A stretch of 64,000 nucleotides of DNA, taken from NCBI GenBank assembly GCA_022316685.1, contig JAKJHU010000030.1, positions 6,760,058 through 6,824,057 of the forward strand, written 5' to 3'. The notes beneath the pieces are model-generated. The model ran no database searches and was not told the DNA's origin. It saw only the letters and a program-made list of their open reading frames with translations. Of this stretch, positions 39,371 through 52,447 are shown in pieces. This DNA is from Progne subis subis. Its lineage: Eukaryota; Chordata; Aves; Passeriformes; Hirundinidae. The translations under genes were made by a program, and so were the position numbers. The first letter of the stretch is position 1. Every line of letters begins with the position of its first letter.

Positions 39371-42300
39371 TTTAAGCTCAATTACAACAGTTTGATATAG
39401 ATTTATACTATCCAAAAAGCATTTCTTTTCCTTTCTCTCTATTAAGTTCCTCACTGAATCATAGTCATAAAGTTTCTCCCAGTTTGAAAGTGAGAAGTGG
39501 TTCATTGTGCTTGGATTCCCCAATGAAGATGTAAGGAGTCACTCACAAATTGGAGCAATCTTCCAATCTGGTAAAAAGTTCTGAAGTTCAGCCAGCTTAC
39601 TAAACAGACTGGAGAGGTTCAATGTGCACAGGCAGCACTGCATCTCTTGAGTATAGCTCAAAATGTAATAGGAATTACAGAAATAATTTAGTTAAGATAA
39701 ATAACCAGTAAACTCAGTGGACTGAAGAGGACCAAGAAATCTCTGAAGAAGTCCTGTATGGAAAACTTCCCAGGAGGAGGAGAACTCTGAATGATCATAT
39801 GGTGTCTTCACTCCCATTTAAAAGGAAATAAATTGAACCCTTTCTTGTATTTTTCTAGAATTCCTGACTAAATTTTTAATGTGAATTAATAGGAAGCGTT
39901 TGCCTGTTGTTTGTCCTATGTAATAATTTCTACTTAGAAGAAAAAGTTCATGTTGAAACAGGAGATAAATGGATTGATTTTTCTGAAGATTTTCCCTCTG
40001 TAATCAGAGAGCATCACATACCTAGGTTTTACCATAAGCTCAGGATAATCTGTATATGGCAGCATGTTTTCCTAGGTAATACTGAATGGATCCCACAGAA
40101 CATGCAAAATGTCTGATGTTGATCCAGTGAATTTCAGGCTTCTGATTTATTGAAGTTGTTACTATTTAATGCTGCTACTACTAATTATACTCATTAACCT
40201 CTCCCCAGCCACTCACTGTCAAGTATTGTAGGCTTTCTGAAGCATTCTTAATTTGTTAAGAGCACTGATTTATGTTGCTGCTGTGGGATTGTAGGAGAAT
40301 ATTGGTAGGTGGGAAGGAAGCTAACCGCTTCACGTTTTCATGAGATAATTATTCGATGATGCTTTTCTACTATAGGATACATGCATTTTAAGTGCAAAAC
40401 ACTGGACAGGAGAGCATATTAGGCACGTGCTTAATTTGAGCGTGCATTTAAGTGGTTTCATTAGGGTGAAGTCTGATGAATTTGACTATGAGAAATTATT
40501 ACAGAACTTACCCAGTTTAATGTTATTGAATTTCAATTATTTCATTACAGTTATAGTACCATAAAACTGGAGTCAAGCATTGATGTATCAGGACTAATGT
40601 GCTCAAAGGTTTTGATGCTCAAATTTGTGTTAAGAGGAGTGTTTATTATAGCAAAAGTGTCTTTTGTTAAGTGAGTGTAAATCTTTTTTCTGATGGTTCA
40701 TCCTTGCACTCCTATGTGTTATTAATTTATTGCAGTGCTGGTTTTGTTTTGTTAAATGTGTCCTCATTTTAAGTGCTGAGGTAGCATCTGTTACTCGCTG
40801 TGTTGGGATTGCCACTTAGCTAGCTATCTTTGTGTGCTTGCAGCTATATGTTTGCATTTACATTAGAGTACATGATATTTTAGGAACATTTATTTATTTG
40901 GTATTTAATAATAGTGCCAAAAAATATGTCCTTGAGTGCCTGTAAATCTGGTACAAATTAGGGAGCACAGCTCAGATTTCCCCACTCTGTGCTGGCAAGT
41001 GGCCTCAATCAGAAGTAATTTTCTCCATGAAGGCACATGCAGCTCACTTGTCAGCCTCTCCTCAGTGGATACTGTTATTTGTATCAAATTATATGTGGTG
41101 GTTTCTCAAAGTGGACTACTGTGTCCACTAAGCCATACAGATTTCTACCACATTGACTATTTCATTGCTGTCACTGGTTGTACTGTTTTCTACTGTGTCT
41201 TGTTTATCTCTGCTGTTTGCAAGAGGAGTTGAGATTTGTGTTCATATCAATAAATATTCATGAATTGGAGTAAGTACCAAGTGAGTGAGTAAACTACTCA
41301 ACCCCTCTAAATCCTCTGTTGTGTACAACATGATTATTTGCTCATTTTATAAAGGAAAAGGTTTTTTTCAGGGCCTCATGCAAAATACAGAATTAATTCA
41401 TAGAGGCTTAATTTGCCTCAAAGTACCCCCATTTAAGATTAGAAATTTAGGTTTTACCTAGTGCAATTGGGAATTCTTAACTATTCATCATTATCTGAAA
41501 CTAATCTGAAGCATTTAAGAATCACCTCTCCTTATATTGCATCACACTCCTTTACAAAGTGCTAATAGGAAAATAATTGCTGAAATGAGAAGACAGACAT
41601 CTAGACTGTCTCTGGATTTAACTATTCATCTAAATACCTAAACTGCTTAAGTTTGAAATTTTACTTCTTTAATTATTAAAGAGTCTAATCATATCTCAGA
41701 GCTGTTTGTTGGCAGATAAATTTCACTCAGATGAATTTCAGTGGTAGCAATTTTTGGATTTTTATTGCTCTGTCATTATGGCTACTGGCTTTAAAGTCAC
41801 ACTTAATCAGCAGTTATTGAAAAGGATTTTTCAGCAGAACAGGATGGGACCTTAACCCTGCTCCAGCTGGAATAAAAGGAGCCATAGTACATGTTGTGCC
41901 ACAAGTACTTAATAACATGATTAGTTTAAATAATGGGATAACACTATTAAATTAAATCAACAATTTAAAAGAAATGCAGAAGGTAAAGCATGGTACTAAA
42001 GTAACTGATTAACCTATATTTGGACCGTTGAAGGTAATATATCAACATAATAACAATGGGGGGGGCGGTGCGGAGAAAGCACTGTCACAGAAAACAGTTG
42101 GAAGAAGCTATTGTTTTAAAATACATTTATTTTTGTCTATATGACCCCGTAGTTTTAAGTATTTTGGATCAGGTAAGAAGTTGCAGTAGCTTTTGTGGAG
42201 GTTGTTCCAGATGGAGGAGCTAGTCAATGTTGATAACCTACCTTTAAGCCTTTGAACCAGATAAATTCTTAGTTCTCTTACTGATGTAATTTACTGGTAC

Positions 42301-45300
42301 CAGCTAGAGGCACATGACCAAATCATGCAAAACATAAGCCCACATAGTTAATGTTTTTACGTTTGTCAAGAATATTTAGTTCCATATACTGTTTGTTGTT
42401 AGATTCTGAAAATGTATTTTTATTTATTGTCTGTTTATGTGTAAGTAATTAGATAAAGTAGTCAAGAATAGAGAATTTACTCTACTTATATTGCCTTATA
42501 ATGGCTTTGGATTTTAACCCACTGTATGTTTGAGTGATAATTAAAAATGGCCACAGAAATCATCGATTTTGAGTTCCCATTAAACTAGCAACTGAGAAAT
42601 ACTTAATTTTGATCTTATTCTTGGGAGTTGGTCTAATTCATTTTGTACAATGCCTTACTCTTTAGTTAGCAGTTACAATATACCAGCTCTGGGCGTGAGC
42701 TGAATGTATTTTGACATTTAAAAAATGAAGGATGGCTCAACATGCGTAAGACAGAATTTGTCCCAAAGATCAGATTGTAGATGAGTGAATTAGACAAGGC
42801 AGCAGCTGCCTAGAAAAATATTTATGTATGGATCCTCCAACTTCAGCAGTTGTAGTTGCTGGTGTTTGGGGCACAGGCTCTGATGCCAGCCCCCGTTGAG
42901 GTAAAGCTCTGATGTGTGCCCGTATGCGCCTGGATAAACTTCGCTGGGTTTTGTACGTGGGCTGCACGTGCAAGGCAAACCTGGTGTAGATGCAGGCACA
43001 CCTCTGATCTCCTTGGGATGTGACAACGTTTACATTTATGTTGGCAAATACTTGGACATGTAACTTTAGGAAACGTTACATACCTGTTTGTACATAGTAT
43101 ATATCTATAGTAGCATTAGTATTTTTTTTAAGGCTAAGATTGATTTAAAAAATAAAGTCCTGGCCCACAAAATGAACCAGTGCTGTGGAGATGGTGTGTA
43201 CATTGTATTTCTTCTCCTTTCTTGGAAAAAATGTCAATGGAAATTATAAGGTGTGTTTCCATGACTGCTGCAAATGGAAGCATAGCAACTGCATTTCTGT
43301 TCTTTTCCTAATTAACATACAGTGATGATTAGCTTGCCGATTACGTATTGGTGACCTGATCAAACAAACTGGTTTAACATCTAGAAACAGACCTAAATGT
43401 CTTGTATACATGCCAGTTGGATTACTTGCAGGTAAATTGCTTTTGCTGTATTTTGTAAGACATTGTAAAAGTCAATAACAAAGAGCTAGTCATTCAGCAG
43501 GAAGTCGACTTTCACTGAAAATGTTGGCTGAAGTTTAAATTTTTCCCTCAGATATAAAATACTTGGAAAATTTATTAGGCTTATGGCTGCACTTGAAATA
43601 TGGTATTAATACATTTTTATATGTGGCAAAAATTTCCTTTCCCTGAAGTAGCATATTTTTTGCTAGTTTCTTTATCCAGGCATTTCTAGGTGTACACACC
43701 AGTAAATGACTCTACAGACAGTGTCACATATTAATAGTAAAATGAAATCTGAGTAGTATTTCTGATAGTTTTTGCAGAACCCCTTGTGCTTTCATTTCAT
43801 GAACCTGGACACATGTAAGGTGCCCGGAGTGCCCATGTTCAGCTGCAGCGCACTGCTCCAGCGTGTGCTCGTGCTTTGTTCTCTGTTCTGTACAGTGCCA
43901 TAACCACTCTTCATTCCCTGTGCATATGCAGTTGTTGGATTTTTTCCCAGCATGGCTGGAAGGTGCAATTAACAGTAATGGATACTTTGATAGTGAGAAT
44001 CTTTATTTCTTCAGCCATAATAATAGCCCCTTATTTTAGGAGCTATACTGTTGAATGACAGCTACTGTTGGCGAGTGTGTGTCTACAAAAGTGGGCTCAT
44101 TTGGTCAGATTCTCAGCTGGCACAGAGAGTCGTATTTCCATGAAAGATAGTAAGCTATATTAATTTATGGAATCCCAGCTGGGAACCTCAGTCAATTTCA
44201 ATAAAAAGTGACCATCATATTCCTCTGAAGCAAGAATTACACACCCTAGCCAAAGTGAATTTTGCTGTTTTAATAAATGTAGGTAGTCACTGGTTTGTAA
44301 TAAATTACATAAAATTAGAGTGTAGTCAATATTCGATTTCTTAAAAAATTTATTCCTTCCTTTTCATTGAACACAAGAGAATCATTTATGTATTGTATCT
44401 CAGCATGATAGATTATATAGGAATAGTGTATTTAATATCATAAAACTATCCTATAAATACAAATCACATTTTTTTTCATTAGCTAGCTCGCTTTCATTTT
44501 GAAGAAGAAATACTCAGTCAATTATAAATGAGGCTGTGCTTTCATTGGAGAGTGAAATACGTAATTTTTTTCAAGCCTCAAACATGTATAATGAAATCTC
44601 TCTTTTGAAATCCAGTCTTAAGATGGATTTTTAAACATACTGACATTTAATAAAATCTTTGTTAAATTAAAATATGTTCAGTTATTTCAAATCTCTATTT
44701 AAATCTAGGGTGAAATTCTACATACTGCACAAGAGATGTCTTTAGCAAATAGTTGCTGTTAACCAATGATTTTGAAGTGTGTGTATATAAGAAAGAATTT
44801 AATTTTTGAGTATATTCTAATTGGTAACCTTGATGTTACGTGTTATAATCTATCTGGTGCTGTCTCTTCGAGAGGATCTGTAGCAGTAGTAGAAGAAAAG
44901 TCAAAGACTTCAGACTACCATTTCAAATGCAAACTCATGGCCTGTTTCTGTAACTAGTTTATATTTTTGTAGCCCTGGGCTGGCAGTTTACCAGGACATT
45001 TGTTTGGCCTCTGTGAAATGAATAAATAGTCTCTTGAGTCCTGTCTATTGACTGGGAATCTGTTAGAGTCTGGCATGAATGATCATGGATACCATCAGGG
45101 GCTGGTTGATGCAAAATAGCAGAATAAGCTGAAGTTTGTGCTGTCAAAACCTTTGTAGTATTTCACTGTTGTCAGTACTTTTAATTTGATTAACAAAGCT
45201 TGTAAAGGAATATTTTAAGTACTGTAATTCAGCATCAAAAAAAATCACTAACAAACAAGAAAAAGCTCTTCACTGTTTATGTTGTTTTACAAATACAGCT

Positions 45301-45600
45301 TTGATTTCAGCTGTTAAAACTGTCTGTGTTTAATAGTAGAGTCCAATGAATAATGAAAAACCCCCATGTGTGAGTATTATTAATACATATTATCAATGAC
45401 ACTTTGCATATTCAAATTTGAAGTCATCAGGAAAAGTCACTTTCAATTTCCATAAAATGTTATTTGTCCAATTCTAATAAATGCCGAACACAGCTGTGAA
45501 AGGAAAAACTAGCTGAAGAATGCCAGTTAAAAGTTAAAAGGTTATATTTCACATTGTCCTGTTAGTTGTTTTGCCACAGTGTCCCTGATTCTTTTTTAAG
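35991..45600 (+). other. ZFPM2: ZFPM2 intron 1, last part up to exon 2
   Basis: No further exon was recognised before 45601. Contents: a 14-bp direct duplication of CATCTGCTGTGGAG type near 38306-38335; A37 and T29 tracts at 39141-39177 and 39339-39367; a G-rich GGGGGGGCGGTGCGG stretch near 42058-42074; a slightly CpG-richer stretch at about 42840-43025; and a weak MITE-like block at about 44103-44180. The intron ends in a T-rich tract and the AAG acceptor. Confidence 0.75.
39141..39367. repeat. A37 and T29 homopolymer runs in inverted arrangement
   Basis: A run of 37 A at 39141-39177 and a run of 29 T at 39339-39367 lie about 160 bases apart, with a shorter T11 run at 39303-39313. They produce spurious poly-Lys open frames on both strands. 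The true length is uncertain. Confidence 0.9.
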
Positions 45601-45759
45601 GGCCCCTTGAAGATGCCACTGAGGATGAAGAAGAAGAGTGCCTGTCTGAGGAAAATGATACTGTCTCAAAAGAAGACTTTCCATTGGAGGAAAGCTTTTC
45701 TGCAGAGTTTGAGCCTGAAAATCTGAGCTGTGAAGAAGTGGAATACTTTTGTAATAAAG
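45601..45759 (+). CDS. ZFPM2: ZFPM2 (FOG2) coding exon 2, internal
   Basis: Internal exon of the nuclear zinc-finger cofactor that binds the N-terminal finger of GATA4/5/6 and modulates transcription in heart, gonad and diaphragm development. The first two bases complete an Arg codon begun in exon 1. Then come 52 codons starting [13 protein letters not shown], with the conserved stretches FPLEESFS and [14 protein letters not shown], and the last base begins a Gly codon. This matches human FOG2 residues about 15-66, with roughly 8 of 52 substitutions against the human protein recalled from memory. The segment is strongly acidic (Glu/Asp) and contains no zinc finger. The acceptor is a pyrimidine run ending in AAG and the donor is GTAATC. 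An in-frame TAA at 45597-45599 shows that upstream sequence cannot be coding. Length is 159 nt, phase 1 at both ends, so skipping would keep the frame. The identification is firm; splice use is inferred from sequence. Confidence 0.95.
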
Positions 45760-48700
45760 GTAATCATTGTAGCCAACCTCTTGAGAGAATACTGGCCAAG
45801 CTTTGTCCAACTGATCAAAGGATTTTTTGGTTTAAAATGTACAAAAAACCCTAGTAATGCTACCTTAAAAATATGAAAAAAAATCATTGGTGAAACTAGG
45901 TCTGGTAAGGGATAAATATGTAAGTATGTTGAAGGACAGTTTTTGGGACACAAATCATCTTGTCTTAATGTTTTCCTCCAAGTGTTATATTCTATGTATT
46001 TAACTGTAGAGAACAGGCCCCAGAAGTCAATTATTATCAGATCTGAACCTAGCAATGCAGCATGTCTGTTCATTGCCTTTCTGCCTAGGAAACATTGCTA
46101 GGAAAACAGATTGTGTCTGTAGATTCTAGGATTAAAATAGAGCTTATTATAGAATTTACTATGCACAGTAGAAAACTAGTGATTGGTGAAAGGATAGCTT
46201 TTGAAGTTGCAAATACTTTTTTAGTGCACTTGTTACTTGTGAGTGTTTGAAGATTGAGGTATTTTAGCATAAAACACACCAATTCATTCTTACCGGTTCA
46301 GTCTGCAAAGTTGTGCTGCTGCCCAGTCAGCTCTCAGAAAAGCACACTGTTGTTATTGAGAACATTGAATTAACCTTCTTCCTGCCAGATATCCACTTGA
46401 TTGCTTTACTGTTTGTCTTCTGCAGGTAAGGATGCCTATCAAATATATCTGAAGTTGTTGTGGTGGTGTTCTTCTGTTAGTCTGAAAATCCCTTGGGCGT
46501 TTGGATGTTGATGGTTTCTCTGTCTGTCTGTTCTTTCCTGGATATTGACATACAATTTCTCATGATAACTTGATATGCTTCTGGCTTTGTATTATTTTCA
46601 TCTGTCTTGGACAGAGTCGAATAAATCTGTTTGACGAGTCAAGTGTTCTAACTGCAGAATATTAGTCCTTCCTAGGGAGTCTTCAGTCATCAGTGGCAAA
46701 GGCATAGCAATGTACTTTCTGTATATCCTCTGTGTAGCTTCCACAGGTTCTTTATACTTTGTAAGTCACCCTAAGTAATCCGAGCAGTCTAATGATAGTT
46801 TGGAGTTCAGCTGCTACAAATCTTACTCTGAGGAGAGATCAGTTTATCAATAGATTCTTTACAAACAGGTAGAATTTAGTACTGTTACGACTGCAATGTG
46901 ATCAAATACTACAATTACTTTGTGTTCACTGGTTCACATGCCTTTCAGATACCATTTTCCTTAGCTGGAAAAAAGCATCCCTCCTGTTATTGGCAGTACT
47001 AAATAAATATTTAAACCACTATTTACATGATTGGCATACTGGTGTCTGTTGAATTCTTCCTCTCAGCAGTGGAATACTATGTCTCACTGTTAGTTCTTAT
47101 ATATCAGTTTGATTTAGTTATCTCTCTGTACTTCTTACTGCATTTCCAAGGCCTACCAGTGGGAAATACTATGATTTCAGGTGAAATCAAGAAAAAAATT
47201 TGGTTTTTTAATAAAAATAGCAGTCAATACTGCAAATTTACGTTGAATTTTGATTTATCTTGGATCTTCCATTTAAATAGATGCATCTTTCAGGGAAATC
47301 ACTGAATCCAAGGCATTGTATTAAAGAAGATCAGGCATCAAATGGTAATACATTTAAATCTGAATCTTGATTATCTTGATTACATGTTTTATTAGGGACA
47401 TCTGCCGGTTCTTCAGGCTGAATACCTTCTGACTTCCCAGCAGTTTGTGTGTTGTAGTTATAAAAGAATCTTAAGTCTCTCCAGTGCAACTGCTGCATAG
47501 GAAGAGTTGAAAAGATTTCTAAGGATCAAGGGGCACATAAAATTACTAACCTACCTCCAGCTGAAGTAGTGTGACAAAAAGTCCCACTTTGAAGCAAATT
47601 GGGAGTCTCCAGTTGGGGAAAGGATGGAATGTGTGCTGGGTTTTTGTTTATGTATCAGCTTCTGTTGAATGTCCTACTTCTTCAGGGTCGCATCTAAAGT
47701 GTCATTAGCATGAGGCCACATATGTTTTTCTGAAGATAAATCCTAAGAAGACAAAACTAATCTGGAGAGCAAATACTTTTCTTTTGTGTTTTTTTCTTAG
47801 TGGTAGGGTTGGTGACTCTATTATATAGTAAATACTAAAAATCAGACTAATTCTCATTTTTTTCATGAATCTGTTAAGAATTCATAGCTTTTTGTTTTTC
47901 TTTGTCGTGTTTCAGTACTGAAATTAGAAAATAGTATGAGAAATAAGCTTTTCTTTTTTCCCTAGAAATATTTTTAACATCATGAATGAGAAATTATGAA
48001 AATAAAAAAGCATGAAAATGAGATGTGTACCAAATAGGTTAGCGAAAAAATGAAGGCAGTCTAATTTCTGTTTTTGAGTCCTGACTTTTGATTTTTCTTC
48101 TGCTCTTTGATAGTATTGGCAGCCTGTAAATGACAAATATTTCCAAATGTGGGAAAAGTAAGTGTAGATCTGTGTTTTCTCATGCAACAGGTTTCCTTTT
48201 CCCAGAAATATGTCAGAACTGGCGTGGGAATCCATTATGCTATCTCTGAATTCTGCCCTTGCTAGCATGGACCATTAATGGTTTTAGAAAGTAAAGGTGT
48301 TTTCTTGGATATAAATTTTATCTGTCCTGTCTCCCTATTTCCCTCCCCTGGGGTTTCTTCCCAGCTGACCCAGAGCAAGAGGACAAATGAGTAGCGGGGC
48401 TTCCTGTGAGAATCAAGAGGCAGGGGGAACAAGTGACACAGCTGTTGGGGAGGAGGTGTTTGTGAGGCTTCATCCATGGTATGTTTTTTATACTTAACCA
48501 GCTCTGTAAATTCAAGTGCCACCTAAAACCAGGGACTTTTTGCTATCCAGACTCGGTACTGAAGGCAAACATTTAGTGAAGTCACAATTCGTTTTGAGGA
48601 ATGAGAATAGAGGACTTAAAGGTTCACAATTTGGTAACTTTGGCTTCTTGAAGATATTTTCCTCTCAAACTGTGCCTGATGGTTTTATAAACAGAGAGCA

Positions 48701-51700
48701 GTCCCTTACTGTCTAAATTGCAAACAGGAACCTTTATAAGGCCATACTTGTCATTCCCATCCTACTAATTTGAGTTTGTGAGATGGATTCAGCAGAATAG
48801 TTGCCAGAATTAGAAGGTGAAGGCGAAAGCCTCTGCAAAGTGTGGAGCAAATTAATCACACTGATTGAGCTACAATGTCATTTTACAACTTCTCCATTTC
48901 AAAATTTTGACTCTCTGCTATTACTTTTCCCTTCTCCTTTTGCTCGCTGATGGCTTTTACGACAAGGAATCTAGAAGATTCCTCCTCTCCCAGACTTCTG
49001 TGTTACCACAAAATTTACTTTGCTGCATGTGAATATTTATTCCTATGTTGTGTATGTGAAGAAGTGAACAACGGTTTAAGCATGTAAATATTCAAAGGTG
49101 AAATGGAAGTTACCGACCTACTATTTATCAGGTATTGCTTTAAGCTTCCAGCTCTGTTTTTTTTAACCTTTTGGATGAAGAGCTTCATAATTGATGGCAG
49201 TCAAGTTTGATTTGTTTGCAGTTTTGACAGTGAGATTAGGAGAAAGGGGGTATTTTGGATACAGGATAATGATGTTCTACTACAAATCTGTATGGATCTC
49301 TGTGTGAAGTAGTGGAGGGTAGCCTTGATGATAATGCATTTTGTCAGTTTGAAAACAGCCTTTGAAAATTGCTGTTTATGTTTAGTTACCACAAATTACT
49401 GTCCTGCCAGTAAAGAGGGTATCTGATGATGCTGTTCACACAAAGACTTTACTAGCTTGGCATATCCCTTGCTGAATATTGTTTTAATCAGTGGGCATCT
49501 GGAATTAGAGTCTGTATCAGATTAAGATTAATTCAGATTAAATTCAGATGTAGAAAATTTATTACCTAAATATCAGTATTTGAACAGTCTCTGTAAGGAG
49601 AAAGTAGCCTGTTTCGTGTGCAGAACAAGGACAGGCTGGATTTGGAAGCTAGGGGATAGGACATAAAGATAAAATTTTGTCTACTGTAGGTTGGAATAAG
49701 AAAATAAAGTGATGCTAAAAGAGGTGGGAAGAAGTGTGGTAGGACTAATAATTGCAGACAGGGCAGATAGGAAGGGAAAAACAACAGAACAATACAAAGG
49801 CCAAGTTGAAGGAGATAGGGTGAAAATCAAAGTTCAAAATCAGAATTATTTGTGAGATTAAGTAGTTTATAGTTGATTTTCTAATCTCTGATTGCTGTCA
49901 TCCTACCTAGATATGGTCAGGAAAAGTAAAAATAAAGTTCTTGTCTGTTACTTAGAAAGCTTGCTATGCTCATATGATGATGTCTTTTACTCTTGGTCAC
50001 TTGATAGTGGTGGTAACTGGCTAAACAAATTACGGTTCCTTGTGACCTTCCTAGCAGAAGTGTTCAATGAGGGTTTACCTTTCAAAGGAAAATTATCTTA
50101 AGCGATAAGAGGGATCATTTGAGATTAGTAGATAGTTAAGTAGCTGTGCTCACAGAAGGAAAGAGGCCAGAGAAGAAAATGGAGGGGGTTTTAATCAAAA
50201 GAGCAAATGTTGGACTGTTGCCAGAAGAAGGAGGCAAATGAAGGAGTGTCCATATCCGATAATTGGTGAAAAAAGGCAGGTTCATTTCTTGCTGCTTGCC
50301 AAGACAATTGTGTCAAATTCTCCTGTTTGTTGCTTTTAGTATGACTATTGCTGTTGTTTTTCGTGTTGTAGGTTTTCCATGGTTACTTGATCACAAGGCA
50401 GCATTGGCACCAGCCCTCAAGGGAATGAGATTCAGTGGCCTTAAAACTCCTGGTGGTAGACAGGAAAGCAAATGGCTTCTGCTTCCCAGTGTTAACTCTG
50501 CTTCAGTTGGTGGCATAGGGAGGATACATGAGGTGGGATGGGAGGGAGATGGTTCAGGATGCAATGATTTTATGATCTGTAGCACACACTGCTATGTATG
50601 TCTGCAGCAGTGTGTGTTTGTAGCTCGGGTTCCTGATACATTGGCTATCTTTATTTGTGGGGGAAGAGGAAAATGGGGGGAATTCAGTGCAGTCTGAAAC
50701 TTATACAGTTATAAGTCAGCAAGAAGGAAACACAGGGAATATGCATACTGAGTGTATACCTGGTTCTACATTCTCATATTCTTCTTGGGCAGGAAGGGAT
50801 GAGTTCCAAACCTGAACTAAGTTTTGTGTTCATGAACACTTAATTGTGCTCATGTATGTTTTTTGTAGCCTGCCAGATCAGCTTGGGACTGGAATTTTTT
50901 ATATTAAGCCATGTGACCTAATTGTGCAGCCAGGCTTGAGATTCAGAGAAACAGCTGCAGTGTGAGTCCTCATACAAGAAAGCATATACAAAGCTAAGTT
51001 CGTCTATGTATTAATCTATCCCTTCATACTTCTTGTGCAAAGCTATCATGCTACCATCTATAATAACACCCTGAGAATGATTTCTGTGTGTCCCTTTTTC
51101 CTCTGGAGTATGACTTTGTGTCTGTGTGTATGCCTGTGTGCAACTGTGTAAATATTCCTTGCTTCTTTCATGTTACACATGTAGTGACTAACAATATGCT
51201 TGTGATTTTCTGCTTCTGGATCAAACAGTAGATTTATGCTTTCTTTTCTTTATTTTTTCCCCTTTTTTTAAACCAGGAACATTCTAATAAATATTTTTTC
51301 CTTTTCAGTAATGGATTTCATGACAAATTTCTACCACTTGCTATATAGCGAGTGGAAGTAGGATCAGCATAAGGCAGCTCTACCATAATCACTTTGAGCT
51401 CAATAAGGAGATCTTTACAGGCAACTTTGTTCTTATTTTTTAACAGGATTAAGAAGCTCAGCTCTTTAAATTCTTGCATATAACACTGACATTTTGAGGG
51501 TGTGTTTGGACCAAGGAGTTCAAAGAGAAGGAATAAAAAAGAAAAGCCAATATGACTTTGTTTTTTACCTTGCTGCAGGAGCAGTTTGTGCAAATCGCCT
51601 ATAAGCTTATTGACCTGAATCTTTGACTCCTTGTTTTCTCTGGATTTGGCTGGAGTGTAGACACTGATAGAGTACTGATAGAGGTGATTGCACAGCCCTC

Positions 51701-52049
51701 GGCTTTGCTTGGCACCAGACACCCCCCCCTCCATGTGCCTGACATTATCTTTCCCTGGCAATACTTCTGTTCTGCTGGAGCTCATATTCCTTTAAATTTT
51801 TTAGATTATTTTAATTCATTGCATTTTGTTTGCGTAGACTTTCTGACTAAATGAAGGATGCATTAATTCTTTTTGTTAATCAGAGACAGAAGAGGGACTG
51901 TATCTATTTCCATCTCCTAGGATAACTAGAATATAACAACTCCTTCCAAGAATGCAAGTTACCTCTTACTGACTTGTCTGCATGTTTGTGACGCTGTTGC
52001 ATTCTCATATTCCCCAAAGTAAGGGTTCCCTTATGTTTATCTGTATCAC
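45760..52049 (+). other. ZFPM2: ZFPM2 intron 2, first part: non-coding
   Basis: Begins with donor GTAATC. If it were not spliced, the ZFPM2 frame would stay open for only about 31 more codons, to TAG at 45852-45854. No other exon was recognised. A 155-codon minus-strand frame at 51318-51785 has no domain I know. A short C8 run at about 51722-51729 lies inside it. Other frames (135 codons on the minus strand at 45666-46073, 144 codons on the plus strand at 50263-50697) have no recognisable motif. Confidence 0.75.
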
Positions 52050-52447
52050 ATTCAGCTGAAACAACTGTGGAAGACGAGGCCAGGGGATCTCATCACTGTC
52101 TACAAGTACCTGACAGGAGGCTGTCATCGATAGGGTTCAGTCTCTTCTGCCATGCCTGCAGTGGGAGGGTGAGAGAAAATGGCCTTAATTGAGACAGGGG
52201 AGATTCAGATTAAGATTAGATATTAGAAAAACATTTTTCACTGTTAGGCATTAGGGTGGTGAGGCACTGGAATAGGTTGCCCAGGGAGATGGTGGAGTCA
52301 CCATCCCTGCAGGCGTTCAAGAGGTGTCTGGATCTGGCTCTGTGTGATGTGGTTTAGGGTTTTAGGGACACAGTGACAGTGCTGGGTGGACAGCTGGACC
52401 TGATGATCTTAAAGGTCCCTTCCAACCCCGATGATTATATGATTCTG
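52050..52447 (+). mobile_element. CR1 LINE 3' end, plus orientation
   Basis: The sense strand of a 5'-truncated CR1. It reads CATCACTGTCTACAAGTACC with TGACAGGAGG, then TTAGGCATTAGGGTGGTGAG with GCACTGGAATAGGTTGCCCA, then TTCAAGAGGTGTCTGGATCT, and GCTGGACCTGATGATCTTAA with AGGTCCCTTCCAACCCC. It ends in the terminal GATTATATGATTCTGAT repeat expected at a CR1 3' end. It is less diverged than the 17.3-kb copy, so probably younger. It is far too short to be active. Confidence 0.92.

Noticed and set aside
39107..39523. Frames with poly-Lys stretches on both strands
   Set aside because: Products of the A37 and T29 runs.
42770..43026. Overlapping 67- and 78-codon minus-strand frames in a slightly GC-richer patch
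   Set aside because: No domain, and the two frames overlap each other; probably old unique or repeat sequence without coding function.
45562..46073. Minus-strand frames of 82 and 135 codons across exon 2
   Set aside because: They are antisense shadows of the ZFPM2 exon and its flanks, with no recognisable protein.
50263..50697. 144-codon plus-strand frame
   Set aside because: No start context, domain or known family; length is compatible with chance in this much DNA, and no splice-compatible link to ZFPM2.
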